A stretch of DNA of 20,572 bases, taken from NCBI GenBank assembly GCA_029067025.1, contig JAIEFH010000283.1, positions 1-20,572 of the forward strand. The letters run 5' to 3'. Shown here piece by piece: positions 14,573 through 20,572 of this stretch. Origin of the DNA: Oscillospiraceae bacterium (GTDB lineage Bacteria; Bacillota; Clostridia; Oscillospirales; Oscillospiraceae). The notes under the pieces are model-generated. The model did not search any database, was not told the DNA's origin, and saw only the letters and a program-made list of their open reading frames with translations. A program made the position numbers and the translations under genes. Every line of letters starts with the position of its first letter. The stretch's first letter is position 1.

Positions 14573-14616
14573 AAATAAGCGGTTTAGGTTTCCCAAGGGA
14601 GAACTTCATTCCCTGT
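14555..14616 (-). promoter_or_regulatory. fluoride riboswitch (crcB motif)
   Basis: On the minus strand the leader begins CAGGGAAUGAAGUUCUCCC: a GGGA/UCCC stem holding the conserved AUGNNGUUC loop. After a linker comes AAACCGCUUAUUUAAGC (GCUU/AAGC stem), then CUGAUGACUUCU. The loop's GAAGU can pair with ACUUC near the 3' end to form the crcB-motif pseudoknot, as in the published consensus with GAUGGNGUUCNCC and CUGAUGRCNCCU. The aptamer starts within a few nt of the predicted transcription start and controls the antiporter. Fluoride binding should prevent the overlapping terminator and switch the gene on. Confidence 0.9.
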
Positions 14617-14621
14617 GGCTT

Positions 14622-14650
14622 ATTATAGTCGGTTGAAGTCTGGTTTGCAA
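14622..14650 (-). promoter_or_regulatory. promoter of the riboswitch-antiporter transcript
   Basis: On the minus strand, TTGCAA (14645-14650) and a perfect TATAAT (14622-14627) have a 17-bp spacer. The start point is expected near 14616, exactly at the 5' edge of the aptamer. Confidence 0.8.
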
Positions 14651-14697
14651 TAGTTTTTTCAAAAAGTTTGAGTCAAAGGCTTGAGAAGCGCCATACA

Positions 14698-15579
14698 CTA
14701 CCTGCGATAATTGCTCCTGATAAACGGCGGCTCTATTTTTGGGTCAAGCAGGAGCCCATATTTCTGCGGCCGCCGGAACGCGTTGCCGTGTACCTCATGC
14801 TCCCGATAGCGCCGAAGCTGCTCCAAATCAAGCTCCGCGAGGTAGATGCCCTCCGTGCCGTCCGTCTGCAAAATGCACATATCCCGGGAACAGGGCAACT
14901 CTGGAAGATACGCCACGCCGTCAAACGCACTGGAGCCGCCATTGCAGTCGGGCACCGAATCCGGGTAGTTGCAGGTGGCGATGGACAGCATATTTTCGTA
15001 GGCTCTGGCCCGCAGCTGGGAGAGACGGTTGATTTCCATGGGGCAGGCGTTGGGCACCAAGATAAGCTCCGCTCCCTTGAGCATCAGGATCCGTGCGCTC
15101 TCGGGGAATTCCCGGTCGTAGCAGATCATGGCCCCGACCTTTACCTCGCCGCAGTGGGTGTCCAGCGTGGTGACATAGAAGTTCTCGCCTGGGGTCAGAT
15201 TGCGTTCCACGTCAAAGTCGCAGGTGTGAACCTTGGCATAGGTGATCTTCCGCTGGCCGAACCGGTCAAACAGGATCATCGAATTGCGGGGGCCGCCCTC
15301 GTACTGCTCCAGAAATGTGACGCCAATGGCCATATCAAGCTCCTTGGCAAGCTGTCCGAAAGCGTTGACAAAATCGCTGTCGGCGGGGATCGCCTCTGCC
15401 ACCCACTGATCGACAGGGCGGTTGTAGATGTTGTAGCCGTTGCTCCACATCTCGGGGAACAGCGCAATATCAGCGCCCAGATCCTTAGCCTTTCGGCAGG
15501 ATGCGATCCCTTTTTCAAGATTTCCTTCCAGCGTGCCGCACGGTGCGATCTGGAGCAGGGCGATTTTCAAAGTTTCCAT
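14698..15579 (-). CDS. carbon-nitrogen hydrolase (nitrilase superfamily amidohydrolase)
   Basis: Predicted cytosolic amidase, 293 aa, cleaving a C-N bond in a small amide, omega-amide or carbamoyl compound. It begins METLKIALLQIAP. The catalytic triad is visible: Glu43 (ALFPEMW), Lys116 (TYAKVHTCDF) and Cys153 (GAMICYDREFPESAR). The C-terminal half has LILVPNACPMEINRLSQLRA and NGGSSAFDGVA, close to carbamoylputrescine-amidase/N-carbamoylase-like members; the substrate is not determinable. I choose the ATG at 15577-15579 (AAAGGA 8 nt upstream). An in-frame ATG at 15628-15630 also has GGAGG ~10 nt upstream and would add 17 residues not expected for the fold. It follows the P-loop kinase gene on the same strand and is probably co-transcribed with it. 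Confidence 0.9.
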   Translation of the reverse strand: METLKIALLQIAPCGTLEGNLEKGIASCRKAKDLGADIALFPEMWSNGYNIYNRPVDQWVAEAIPADSDFVNAFGQLAKELDMAIGVTFLEQYEGGPRNSMILFDRFGQRKITYAKVHTCDFDVERNLTPGENFYVTTLDTHCGEVKVGAMICYDREFPESARILMLKGAELILVPNACPMEINRLSQLRARAYENMLSIATCNYPDSVPDCNGGSSAFDGVAYLPELPCSRDMCILQTDGTEGIYLAELDLEQLRRYREHEVHGNAFRRPQKYGLLLDPKIEPPFIRSNYRR

Positions 15580-15662
15580 AATGCTCATCCTTTCACTTGG
15601 GAGGTTATTGGAGAATATCCGGCCATTCAAGGAAATCCTCCATCGAAAGCTGCGGTGTATAA

Positions 15663-16190
15663 TTATATTCTGAATATTTCATCCACACGGTAGTCGCCAT
15701 CAATCAGCAGATAGTCCGCACCATACAGCTGGCACATTTTTAACGCCTCTGTGTTGTCACGAATCAGTGTTTCCATGGTGCAGTCAGAATCGTCCAAGCG
15801 CTGTTCCACCACATTAGCGTATCGCTTGATGTCGGCGAAATGGCTCCAAATGTACGCTTCGCTCATGACCAGGCAACGGTATTGGATGTGACGGAGATAG
15901 TCAGTCTCAAAGCTCTTGGCCCAGTCATAGGGGATATAGCAGCCCTCGACGATGAGGTTCTGCTCATTCTCAATGGCGGTTTTTATCATTTCCCGGACAA
16001 TGGGCCAGAGATATTCCGTCAAGTCCTTCTCATCGCTCAGAGGTGTGAGCGATGTATGTCCACTGCGGATCAGTCCCATTTTCAGATGGTCGATAGAGAG
16101 ATAGGGGTATCCGTGCTGCTCCAGCAGCTTCTGCGCCAAAGCGGTTTTTCCCGTGTGGGACGCGCCGGCAATCAAAATGATCATAGCCAT
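15663..16190 (-). CDS. P-loop NTPase, AAA/zeta-toxin-like small-molecule kinase
   Basis: 175 aa. The N-terminus is a strand followed by a Walker A loop: IILIAGASHTGKTALAQKLL, with GASHTGKT at residues 9-16. A central LIVEGCYIPYDWAKSF and a C-terminal LYGADYLLIDGDYRVDEIF fit the nucleoside/shikimate-kinase-like fold seen in adenylate-kinase, zeta-toxin and 2-phosphoglycerate-kinase-like proteins. The phosphate acceptor is unknown, and there is no antitoxin partner next to it. ATG at 16188-16190 has AAGG 7 nt upstream. It is the first gene of a pair with the nitrilase-like enzyme 83 bp downstream. Just after its stop the +1 frame stays open for 22 codons (SEYNYTPQLSMEDFLEWPDI and then LQ), so the C-terminus may be shortened by a frameshift. 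Confidence 0.8.
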   Translation of the reverse strand: MAMIILIAGASHTGKTALAQKLLEQHGYPYLSIDHLKMGLIRSGHTSLTPLSDEKDLTEYLWPIVREMIKTAIENEQNLIVEGCYIPYDWAKSFETDYLRHIQYRCLVMSEAYIWSHFADIKRYANVVEQRLDDSDCTMETLIRDNTEALKMCQLYGADYLLIDGDYRVDEIFRI

Positions 16191-16214
16191 TCACCAACCT
16201 TGATCGTTTTCCGC

Positions 16215-16244
16215 ATTGTACCACAGACCGCCAGCCCGAGGCAA
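16215..16244 (-). promoter_or_regulatory. candidate promoter of the kinase-nitrilase pair
   Basis: On the minus strand, TTGCCT (16239-16244) and TACAAT (16215-16220) are separated by 18 bp, about 25 bp before the kinase ATG. The -10 is good and the -35 moderate. Confidence 0.5.
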
Positions 16245-16545
16245 GGTCTGCTGCTGGCCGCAACGAAAAGCGGCTTAACGTCTGCCCACCCGGCAGGGTA
16301 CGGCTCTATTCGGTAGTGGGTCAGATAGAGGGTCAACGCCATCCTGGCGGCGAGCAACGCTCGCCGCCAATTATTTTTTTGCCCACAAACCGAGAAACAA
16401 TGTTTTTCCGCGCTGGCATTGATCCCTGCATTGCAGCCAAGCTGCTGGCCGCGCCCCTTTCCGGTATATTCGTGAGTTACAGCAGCGAACTTCTGGATAT
16501 GACCACCCAAGGCTTGCGCATTTTTGCCCTGCCCTTGTTTTCGGC
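16245..16545. other. non-coding stretch with no convincing gene
   Basis: Between the kinase promoter and the ABC-operon terminator there is ~300 bp in which neither strand gives a protein-like reading with a ribosome binding site. The open frames are short and of odd composition. The only clear structure is a terminator-like hairpin at 16345-16380. It may be debris of a lost gene; the plus-strand reading FRAGIDPCIAAKLLAAPLSG followed by IFVSYSSELLD is the most protein-like piece, but I cannot assign it. Confidence 0.4.
16345..16380 (+). terminator. orphan intrinsic terminator
   Basis: GGCGGCGAGC (16346-16355) and GCTCGCCGCC (16359-16368) pair perfectly around AAC, with one further T-A pair outside. 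AATTATTTTTTT follows on the plus strand, an excellent rho-independent terminator. No plus-strand gene lies upstream within the window until glmS, which ends about 3.9 kb away, so the transcript it once stopped has probably been lost. Confidence 0.8.
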
Positions 16546-16580
16546 AAAAAAGGCACTCCGCTCCAAAGGGGCGGAGTGCC
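16546..16580 (-). terminator. intrinsic terminator of the fbp-type ABC operon
   Basis: On the minus strand GGCACTCCGC (16580-16571) pairs with GCGGAGTGCC (16561-16552), a perfect 10-bp stem with a 9-nt loop followed by TTTTTT, only 15 bp beyond the ATPase stop. A textbook rho-independent terminator for the operon. Confidence 0.9.
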
Positions 16581-16595
16581 TCGGTTTTGCGGTTG

Positions 16596-17657
16596 TTACA
16601 GTACGTGGACGTCCTCGCTGGTAAAGGCCACCCAGGCGTCGTCGCCCACCTGGTAGACCTTCCGATTTTTGGGGTTGAAATCGGTGATCTTCACCAGGGT
16701 GTCTCCCACCATCACATGGTAGTTCTGGTAGGACCCCATGAAGCAGGACAGGATTACCTTGCAGGGCAGCTGCCCCTTGTCCCCCAGCACGGCGGACTCG
16801 GGCCGCAGCACCAGGGTGCACGCCCCGCCGACGTGATGGCCGGAGGCTGCCACCGCCACCTTGTGGCCGCCGATGTCCGCGGTGTCCGCGCTCACCAGCG
16901 TGCCCCGGAGGAAGTTGGCCTCCCCGATGAAGTCGGCTACGAACTCATTGCTGGGGTGGTAATACACTTCCTGCGGCGTGCCGATCTGAGCAACAACGCC
17001 CTTCTCCATAATGATGATCTGGTCGGACAGCGCCATGGCCTCGCTCTGGTCGTGGGTGACGTAGACGGCGGTGATCCCCGCCTCCTGCTGGATGCGGCGG
17101 ATCTCGGTGCGCATGGAGACGCGCAGCTTGGCGTCCAGGTTGGACAGGGGCTCGTCGAACAGCAGAACCCCCGGCTCCAGCACCAGCGCCCGGGCCAACG
17201 CCACCCGCTGCTGCTGCCCGCCGGAGAGCTGGTTGGTCATGCGGCCCTCCATCCCCTCCAGGCCCACCAACTTCAGAATGTCCATCACCTTTTTCTTGAT
17301 GGTCTCCTTGTCCATCTTGCGCAGCTTGAGGCCGTAGGCCACGTTGTCAAAGATGTTGTAATGGGGCAACAGGGCATAGCTCTGGAACACCATGGCGGTG
17401 TCCCGTTTGTTGGGGGTGAGGGCGTTGATGGGCTCGCCCCCCAGGTAGATCTCCCCCTCATCGGGGCTTTCAAACCCGGCGATCATGCGCAGGGTGGTGG
17501 TTTTGCCGCAGCCGGAGGGGCCCAGCAGGGTCACAAAGGAGCCGGGGGCGATCTCCAGCGACGTATCGTGGACGGCGTAGAAGTCCTTTTTCGTCTTGGG
17601 GTCCTGATAAATTTTCGAGATATGCTCTAAGCGTACGCCTTTTTTCTCTTTCGCCAT
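16596..17657 (-). CDS. FbpC-like ABC transporter ATP-binding protein
   Basis: Cytosolic ATPase driving the importer encoded with it; 353 aa. The nucleotide-binding domain shows Walker A GPSGCGKTT at 46-54, Q-loop FQSYALLPH, signature LSGGQQQR at 144-151, Walker B LLFDEPLSNLD with D168/E169, and switch THDQ with His202. A C-terminal TOBE-type regulatory domain (~245-353) is typical of the FbpC/PotA/CysA group. ATG at 17655-17657 sits 1 nt after the permease stop, with AGGAGG upstream, so translation is coupled. The family handles ferric iron, 2-aminoethylphosphonate, sulfate, polyamines or sugars; the fused permease and FbpA-like binding protein point to ferric iron or phosphonate. Confidence 0.94.
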   Translation of the reverse strand: MAKEKKGVRLEHISKIYQDPKTKKDFYAVHDTSLEIAPGSFVTLLGPSGCGKTTTLRMIAGFESPDEGEIYLGGEPINALTPNKRDTAMVFQSYALLPHYNIFDNVAYGLKLRKMDKETIKKKVMDILKLVGLEGMEGRMTNQLSGGQQQRVALARALVLEPGVLLFDEPLSNLDAKLRVSMRTEIRRIQQEAGITAVYVTHDQSEAMALSDQIIIMEKGVVAQIGTPQEVYYHPSNEFVADFIGEANFLRGTLVSADTADIGGHKVAVAASGHHVGGACTLVLRPESAVLGDKGQLPCKVILSCFMGSYQNYHVMVGDTLVKITDFNPKNRKVYQVGDDAWVAFTSEDVHVL

Positions 17658-17658
17658 A

Positions 17659-19458
17659 TCATTCGTCCTCCTTCAGCTTTCGGCTGGTGCCGAAAAATTT
17701 CATGACCAGGTTCATCAGCAGCACCGAGCCGTAGGTGATGATGATGAGGATGGTGGCAAAGGCGCAGGCAATGCTGTACGAGCCCTTCTCCGCGAACTCG
17801 TTGATCTGCACCGTGATGAGCAGGAACTGGGGCGTCACCAGCAGGATGATGGCGGAAATCGCGGTGATGGAGCGCACAAAGGCGGTGACCAGTCCGCTGA
17901 GGAAGGAGTCCTTGATGAGGGGCAGGGTGACGGTCATGAACACCGTCAGGCTGTCCGCGCCCATGTCGTAGGCGGACTCCTCAATGGATTTGTCGATCTG
18001 CCGCAGGGCAGAGATGCCGCTCCGGGTGCCCGTGGGCAGGGAGCGCACCACGAACACGATGATGAGGATGGCCGCGCTGCCATAGATGCCGCCCAAAATG
18101 CCGTTGGGGAACAGGCCGCTCAGCGCGCCCGCTTCCCGTACCACCTGGCCGTTTTCCACCAGCTCCGAGGCGAAGATACCCCAGTCGCTGCTGTGGAACA
18201 GGCCGCCGGAGAAGCCCCGGATATAGCCCACGCCCAGCACCGTGCCAGGCACCGCCATGGCCAGCATGGACACCGCTTCGATAAAGCCCTTGGCCTTAAA
18301 TTTCCGCTTGACCACCAGATAGGAGATAATCATGGACAGCAGAGCGGTGATGGGGGAGGCGATCAGGGACAGCACAAAGGAGTCCCGGAATGCCTTCAAG
18401 CCCTTGTACTTGGTGAACACCTGCCCGAACCACTTGAAGGTGAGGGGGGTGTATTTGTAGCCCCAGGTGGGGAACAGCGCCCCGATGGGCACACACAGGT
18501 ACATCATGATGACGAAGAACGCGGCCAGCCCGCACAGGATGGTGAGGGGGATGGTGACGCTGCGCTCCTGGATGAGCATACGCCCCCGGGAGGCCTTGCC
18601 CGTCAAGGTAGCGGCGGTCTTTGCCTCCAGGTAGTACTTCTGCACCGCGAACATCAGCAGGGTAATGGACAGCAGCACCACGGCCATGGCCGCGGCCCCC
18701 GCCTTGTCGTAGGCGCCGGTGATCTGGAGGTAGATGGTGGTGGCCAGGGTGTCGTAGGAGCCGCCGATAATCATGGGGTTGGCGAAGTCGGCGATGGACT
18801 CGATGAAGGTCACCAGGAAGGCGTTGCCCAGGCCGGGCAGCAGCAGCGGCAGGGTGACCGTCATGAACACCTTGCCCCGGGAAGCGCCCATGTCCCGGGC
18901 GGCCTCTTCCAGAGAGGGATCAATGTTCTTCAGCAGGCCCTTGAGCATCATGTAGCACACCGGGAAGAAGGTGAGGGACTGTACAATGACGATGCCCCAG
19001 AAGCCATAGACGCTGTTGTCGTAGATCTTCAGCAGCTCCCGGGTGATGAGCCCCGCTTTGCCGAAGAGCATGATCATGGACAGGGAGAGCACAAAGGGGG
19101 GCGACACCACCGGCAGCATGGACACCACCTTGAACAGGCCGCCCACCCCCCGGCCCACCCGGACGTAGACCTCCACATAGGCGAACAGCAGGCCAACGAT
19201 GGTGGACAGGATGCCCACCAGGAAGCCCACCTTCAGTGTGTTTGTAATTGCCTTGGTAAATGTGGGCATGGCGAAGATCCGCTTGAACACGCTCAGGGAG
19301 AAGCCTCCGTCCCCCACGAAGCTGTCCACCAGCAGGATCGCCAGGGGATACAGGATGAATACGGTCAGGAATGTGACCAGAACCACGATGGTACCCACCA
19401 TGATGGGGTCGGCCATCAGCTTTTTCCGGTCCAGCGCCGCGCCTTGGCCTTTTGCCAT
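17659..19458 (-). CDS. fused double permease of a ferric-iron-type ABC importer (FbpB-like)
   Basis: 599-aa integral membrane protein with two tandem permease domains, as usual for FbpB/SfuB. Each half carries an EAA loop: SLEEAARDMGASRGKVFMTV...LPLLLPGL (about 183-210) and SIEESAYDMGADSLTVFMTV...LPLIKDS (about 488-518). The duplicated 'DMGA...VFMTVTLPL' wording shows the internal repeat. About 12 hydrophobic segments are present. An apparent start at 19543-19545 would add 29 non-membrane residues read from the intergenic palindromes. The ATG at 19456-19458 (MAKGQGAALDRKK) has a perfect AGGAGG 7 nt upstream and is preferred. It lies between the binding-protein gene and the ATPase gene. Ferric iron is the likely substrate; 2-aminoethylphosphonate is the main alternative. 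Confidence 0.94.
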   Translation of the reverse strand: MAKGQGAALDRKKLMADPIMVGTIVVLVTFLTVFILYPLAILLVDSFVGDGGFSLSVFKRIFAMPTFTKAITNTLKVGFLVGILSTIVGLLFAYVEVYVRVGRGVGGLFKVVSMLPVVSPPFVLSLSMIMLFGKAGLITRELLKIYDNSVYGFWGIVIVQSLTFFPVCYMMLKGLLKNIDPSLEEAARDMGASRGKVFMTVTLPLLLPGLGNAFLVTFIESIADFANPMIIGGSYDTLATTIYLQITGAYDKAGAAAMAVVLLSITLLMFAVQKYYLEAKTAATLTGKASRGRMLIQERSVTIPLTILCGLAAFFVIMMYLCVPIGALFPTWGYKYTPLTFKWFGQVFTKYKGLKAFRDSFVLSLIASPITALLSMIISYLVVKRKFKAKGFIEAVSMLAMAVPGTVLGVGYIRGFSGGLFHSSDWGIFASELVENGQVVREAGALSGLFPNGILGGIYGSAAILIIVFVVRSLPTGTRSGISALRQIDKSIEESAYDMGADSLTVFMTVTLPLIKDSFLSGLVTAFVRSITAISAIILLVTPQFLLITVQINEFAEKGSYSIACAFATILIIITYGSVLLMNLVMKFFGTSRKLKEDE

Positions 19459-19480
19459 AGGGGAGCCTCCTTTCTCTCTT

Positions 19481-19543
19481 GCGGCCCGCGGGCCGCAGGT
19501 CATCGCGGGAAACGAAACGGGGGATGGCGGCTTGCCATCCCCC
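19481..19543 (-). terminator. intergenic hairpins between binding protein and permease genes
   Basis: GGGGGATGGC (19519-19528) and GCCATCCCCC (19534-19543) form a perfect 10-bp stem with a 5-nt loop. On the minus strand it is followed by GTTTCGTTT, a weak terminator about 30 nt after the binding-protein stop. A second perfect 16-bp palindrome, GCGGCCCGCGGGCCGC (19481-19496), lies closer to the permease start. Partial termination here would give more binding protein than membrane subunits, the common pattern in such operons. Confidence 0.65.
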
Positions 19544-19576
19544 ATTCCGGTCAGCTCGTTAGGATTGTGAAGCGGA

Positions 19577-20572
19577 TTACTCCGTCTTGAAGCGGTCGTC
19601 GCCGCCGCCCAGGGCGTTCATGACTTCCTCAATATAGGTGCCGATGTTTTCAGTGGCGTCGTCGAAGTCATAGTCCATCACGTTGTTGGGATCCAGGCCA
19701 AAGTCCTTGGCGGCCTGGGGCTGGTTGCCGTTGTCGATGACCAGGAACTGGTAGGAGCCGTGATCCTGGGCCAGGTCTACGCAGTCGGGGGACAGAGCGT
19801 ACTCGATCCACAGCTTAGCGGCGTTGGGATGGGACGCGCCCTTGAAGATGGCGGTGGCGCCGATCTCGCAGGAAGTGCCGCTGGAGGGGATGATCAACTC
19901 GATGTTGTCATAGCCGTTGTCCAGGATCTGGGTGATGCCATCATGCAGGAAGCCGATGCCGATGACGCACTCGCCGGTGCCCACGTTCTTGGACGGGCCG
20001 GAGCCGGACTTGGTGTACACCTCGATGTTCTTGTCCAGGTCCACCAGGTACTGGATGCCCTCGTCGTGGCCGTACTTCTGGATCATGGTGTTGATGACCA
20101 GCTTGGCGGTGCCGGCGGTGTTGTAGTTGGACAGCCAGATCAGCCCTTCATACTTGGAGTCGGTCAGGTCGGCCCAGTCCTGGGGAGCGTCCAGGCCCAT
20201 GCGGGCCAGCTCGTCCTTGTTGACCATGAAGCCCAGGATGCCGGTGTAGATACCGTGCCACATATTGCCCTTGTGCTTGTATACGTCCTTGGAGATGTGG
20301 GAGGCGTTCATGGCCTCATAGGCCTCCAGCAGGCCCTCGGCGGCCACGACGTTGTAGGGATCGGTGGTGCCGCCGAACCAGACGTCGGCGGAGGGGTTGC
20401 CGTTCTCCTCCTCGATCTTGGCCTGTACCTCGCCGGTGGACAGGCGCTGGTAGCTGGTCTTGATGCCGTACAGTTTCTCAAAGTTCGCACAGGCGGCGGA
20501 CAGATAGTCCTCCTCGCAGGAGCCGTACACCACCAGCTCGCCCTCGGCCTTGGCCGCGGCGATCAGCTCCTC
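19577..20572 (-). CDS. FbpA-like extracellular solute-binding protein, 5' end outside window
   Basis: Substrate-binding subunit of the fbp-type importer. The open frame runs to the right edge of the window, so the start and signal peptide are not visible. The visible 331 residues begin EELIAAAKAEGELVVYGSCE, the usual first strand of iron/aminoethylphosphonate-type binding proteins. LSTGEVQAKIEEENGNPSAD, VWFGGTTDPYNVVAAEGLLE, WADLTDSKYEGLIWLSNYNT and AAKLWIEYALSP follow, all family hallmarks. An internal GTG at 20531-20533 is not a real start because the conserved strand extends upstream of it. Ferric iron is the default prediction, but I cannot confirm the paired tyrosines of true FbpA, so phosphonate or another oxyanion complex remains possible. 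Confidence 0.9.
   Translation of the reverse strand, partial: EELIAAAKAEGELVVYGSCEEDYLSAACANFEKLYGIKTSYQRLSTGEVQAKIEEENGNPSADVWFGGTTDPYNVVAAEGLLEAYEAMNASHISKDVYKHKGNMWHGIYTGILGFMVNKDELARMGLDAPQDWADLTDSKYEGLIWLSNYNTAGTAKLVINTMIQKYGHDEGIQYLVDLDKNIEVYTKSGSGPSKNVGTGECVIGIGFLHDGITQILDNGYDNIELIIPSSGTSCEIGATAIFKGASHPNAAKLWIEYALSPDCVDLAQDHGSYQFLVIDNGNQPQAAKDFGLDPNNVMDYDFDDATENIGTYIEEVMNALGGGDDRFKTE

Noticed and set aside
14504..14596. 31-residue N-terminal extension of the antiporter
   Set aside because: This stretch is the riboswitch/terminator region; a perfect AGGAGG precedes the ATG at 14501-14503, and the extension is basic and not membrane-like.
16596..17657. This ATPase as MalK of the mal operon
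   Set aside because: It is translationally coupled to the fbp-type permease and more than 10 kb from malEFG; sharing cannot be excluded but is not supported by the sequence.
18193..19590. Long plus-strand open frame (465 codons) opposite the fused permease
   Set aside because: Composition (GH/GQ/DG repeats) is that of an antisense shadow, and it has no ribosome binding site or recognisable domain.
1..20572. CRISPR array, tRNA, rRNA, transposase or replication origin
   Set aside because: No regularly spaced repeats, cloverleaf-like sequences, rRNA-like segments, DDE/serine/tyrosine recombinase motifs or clustered DnaA boxes were seen on either strand.

Overview
The window looks like the chromosome of a GC-rich, low-G+C-phylum (Firmicutes/Bacillota) anaerobe. 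A gut Clostridia/Oscillospiraceae-type genome is my best guess. The reasons are strong AGGAGG-type ribosome binding sites, sigma-A style promoters (TTGACA-17-TATGAT, TTGCAA-17-TATAAT), a Gram-positive type lipoprotein binding protein, cre-like LacI-family operators, a fluoride riboswitch, and remnants of the ParB/XRE kind carried by clostridial integrative elements. This assignment is inference; there is no rRNA or tRNA in the window.

Layout. (1) 1-626 is a scar of gene fragments: a frameshifted parB 3' half on the minus strand, the last ~33 codons of a lacI-type regulator on the plus strand, a perfect 20-bp palindrome, a strong hairpin terminator and the first 26 codons of an XRE regulator. 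(2) 627-6823 is a maltodextrin-type locus. On the minus strand it reads malE-like lipoprotein, malF-like and malG-like permeases, then a cytoplasmic GH13 amylase/neopullulanase. It is divergent from a LacI-family regulator, with two cre-like operators and a dyad-embedded promoter between them. No transport ATPase is present in this locus. (3) 6938-8384 holds two membrane-protein genes on the minus strand, one of them a clear CPBP (CAAX-type) protease; both are visibly AT-richer than their surroundings. (4) 8537-12488 is a nitrogen/amino-sugar block: an ammonium transporter fused to a C-terminal PII domain (minus), divergent from glmS (plus), each with a good promoter and a structured leader. 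(5) 12537-14650 has a MarR regulator, then a cation/proton antiporter preceded by a fluoride riboswitch with an overlapping terminator. (6) 14698-16190 is a small minus-strand pair, a P-loop kinase-like NTPase followed by a nitrilase-family amidohydrolase. (7) 16546-20572 is a minus-strand ferric-iron-type (FbpABC-like) ABC operon: a binding protein cut by the right window edge, an intergenic hairpin, a fused double permease, the ATPase, and a strong terminator.

How the genes work together: the malEFG proteins would import malto-oligosaccharides that the cytoplasmic GH13 enzyme cleaves, under control of the divergent LacI protein. Amt-PII brings in ammonium, and glmS uses glutamine nitrogen for UDP-GlcNAc precursors. 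The antiporter is most likely part of a fluoride-stress response. The rightmost operon imports ferric iron or a chemically similar anion. The most informative non-coding signals are the fluoride riboswitch (about 14526-14616), the dyad and leader hairpin at the amt promoter, the three-hairpin intergenic element inside the mal operon, and the mal/lacI operator region.
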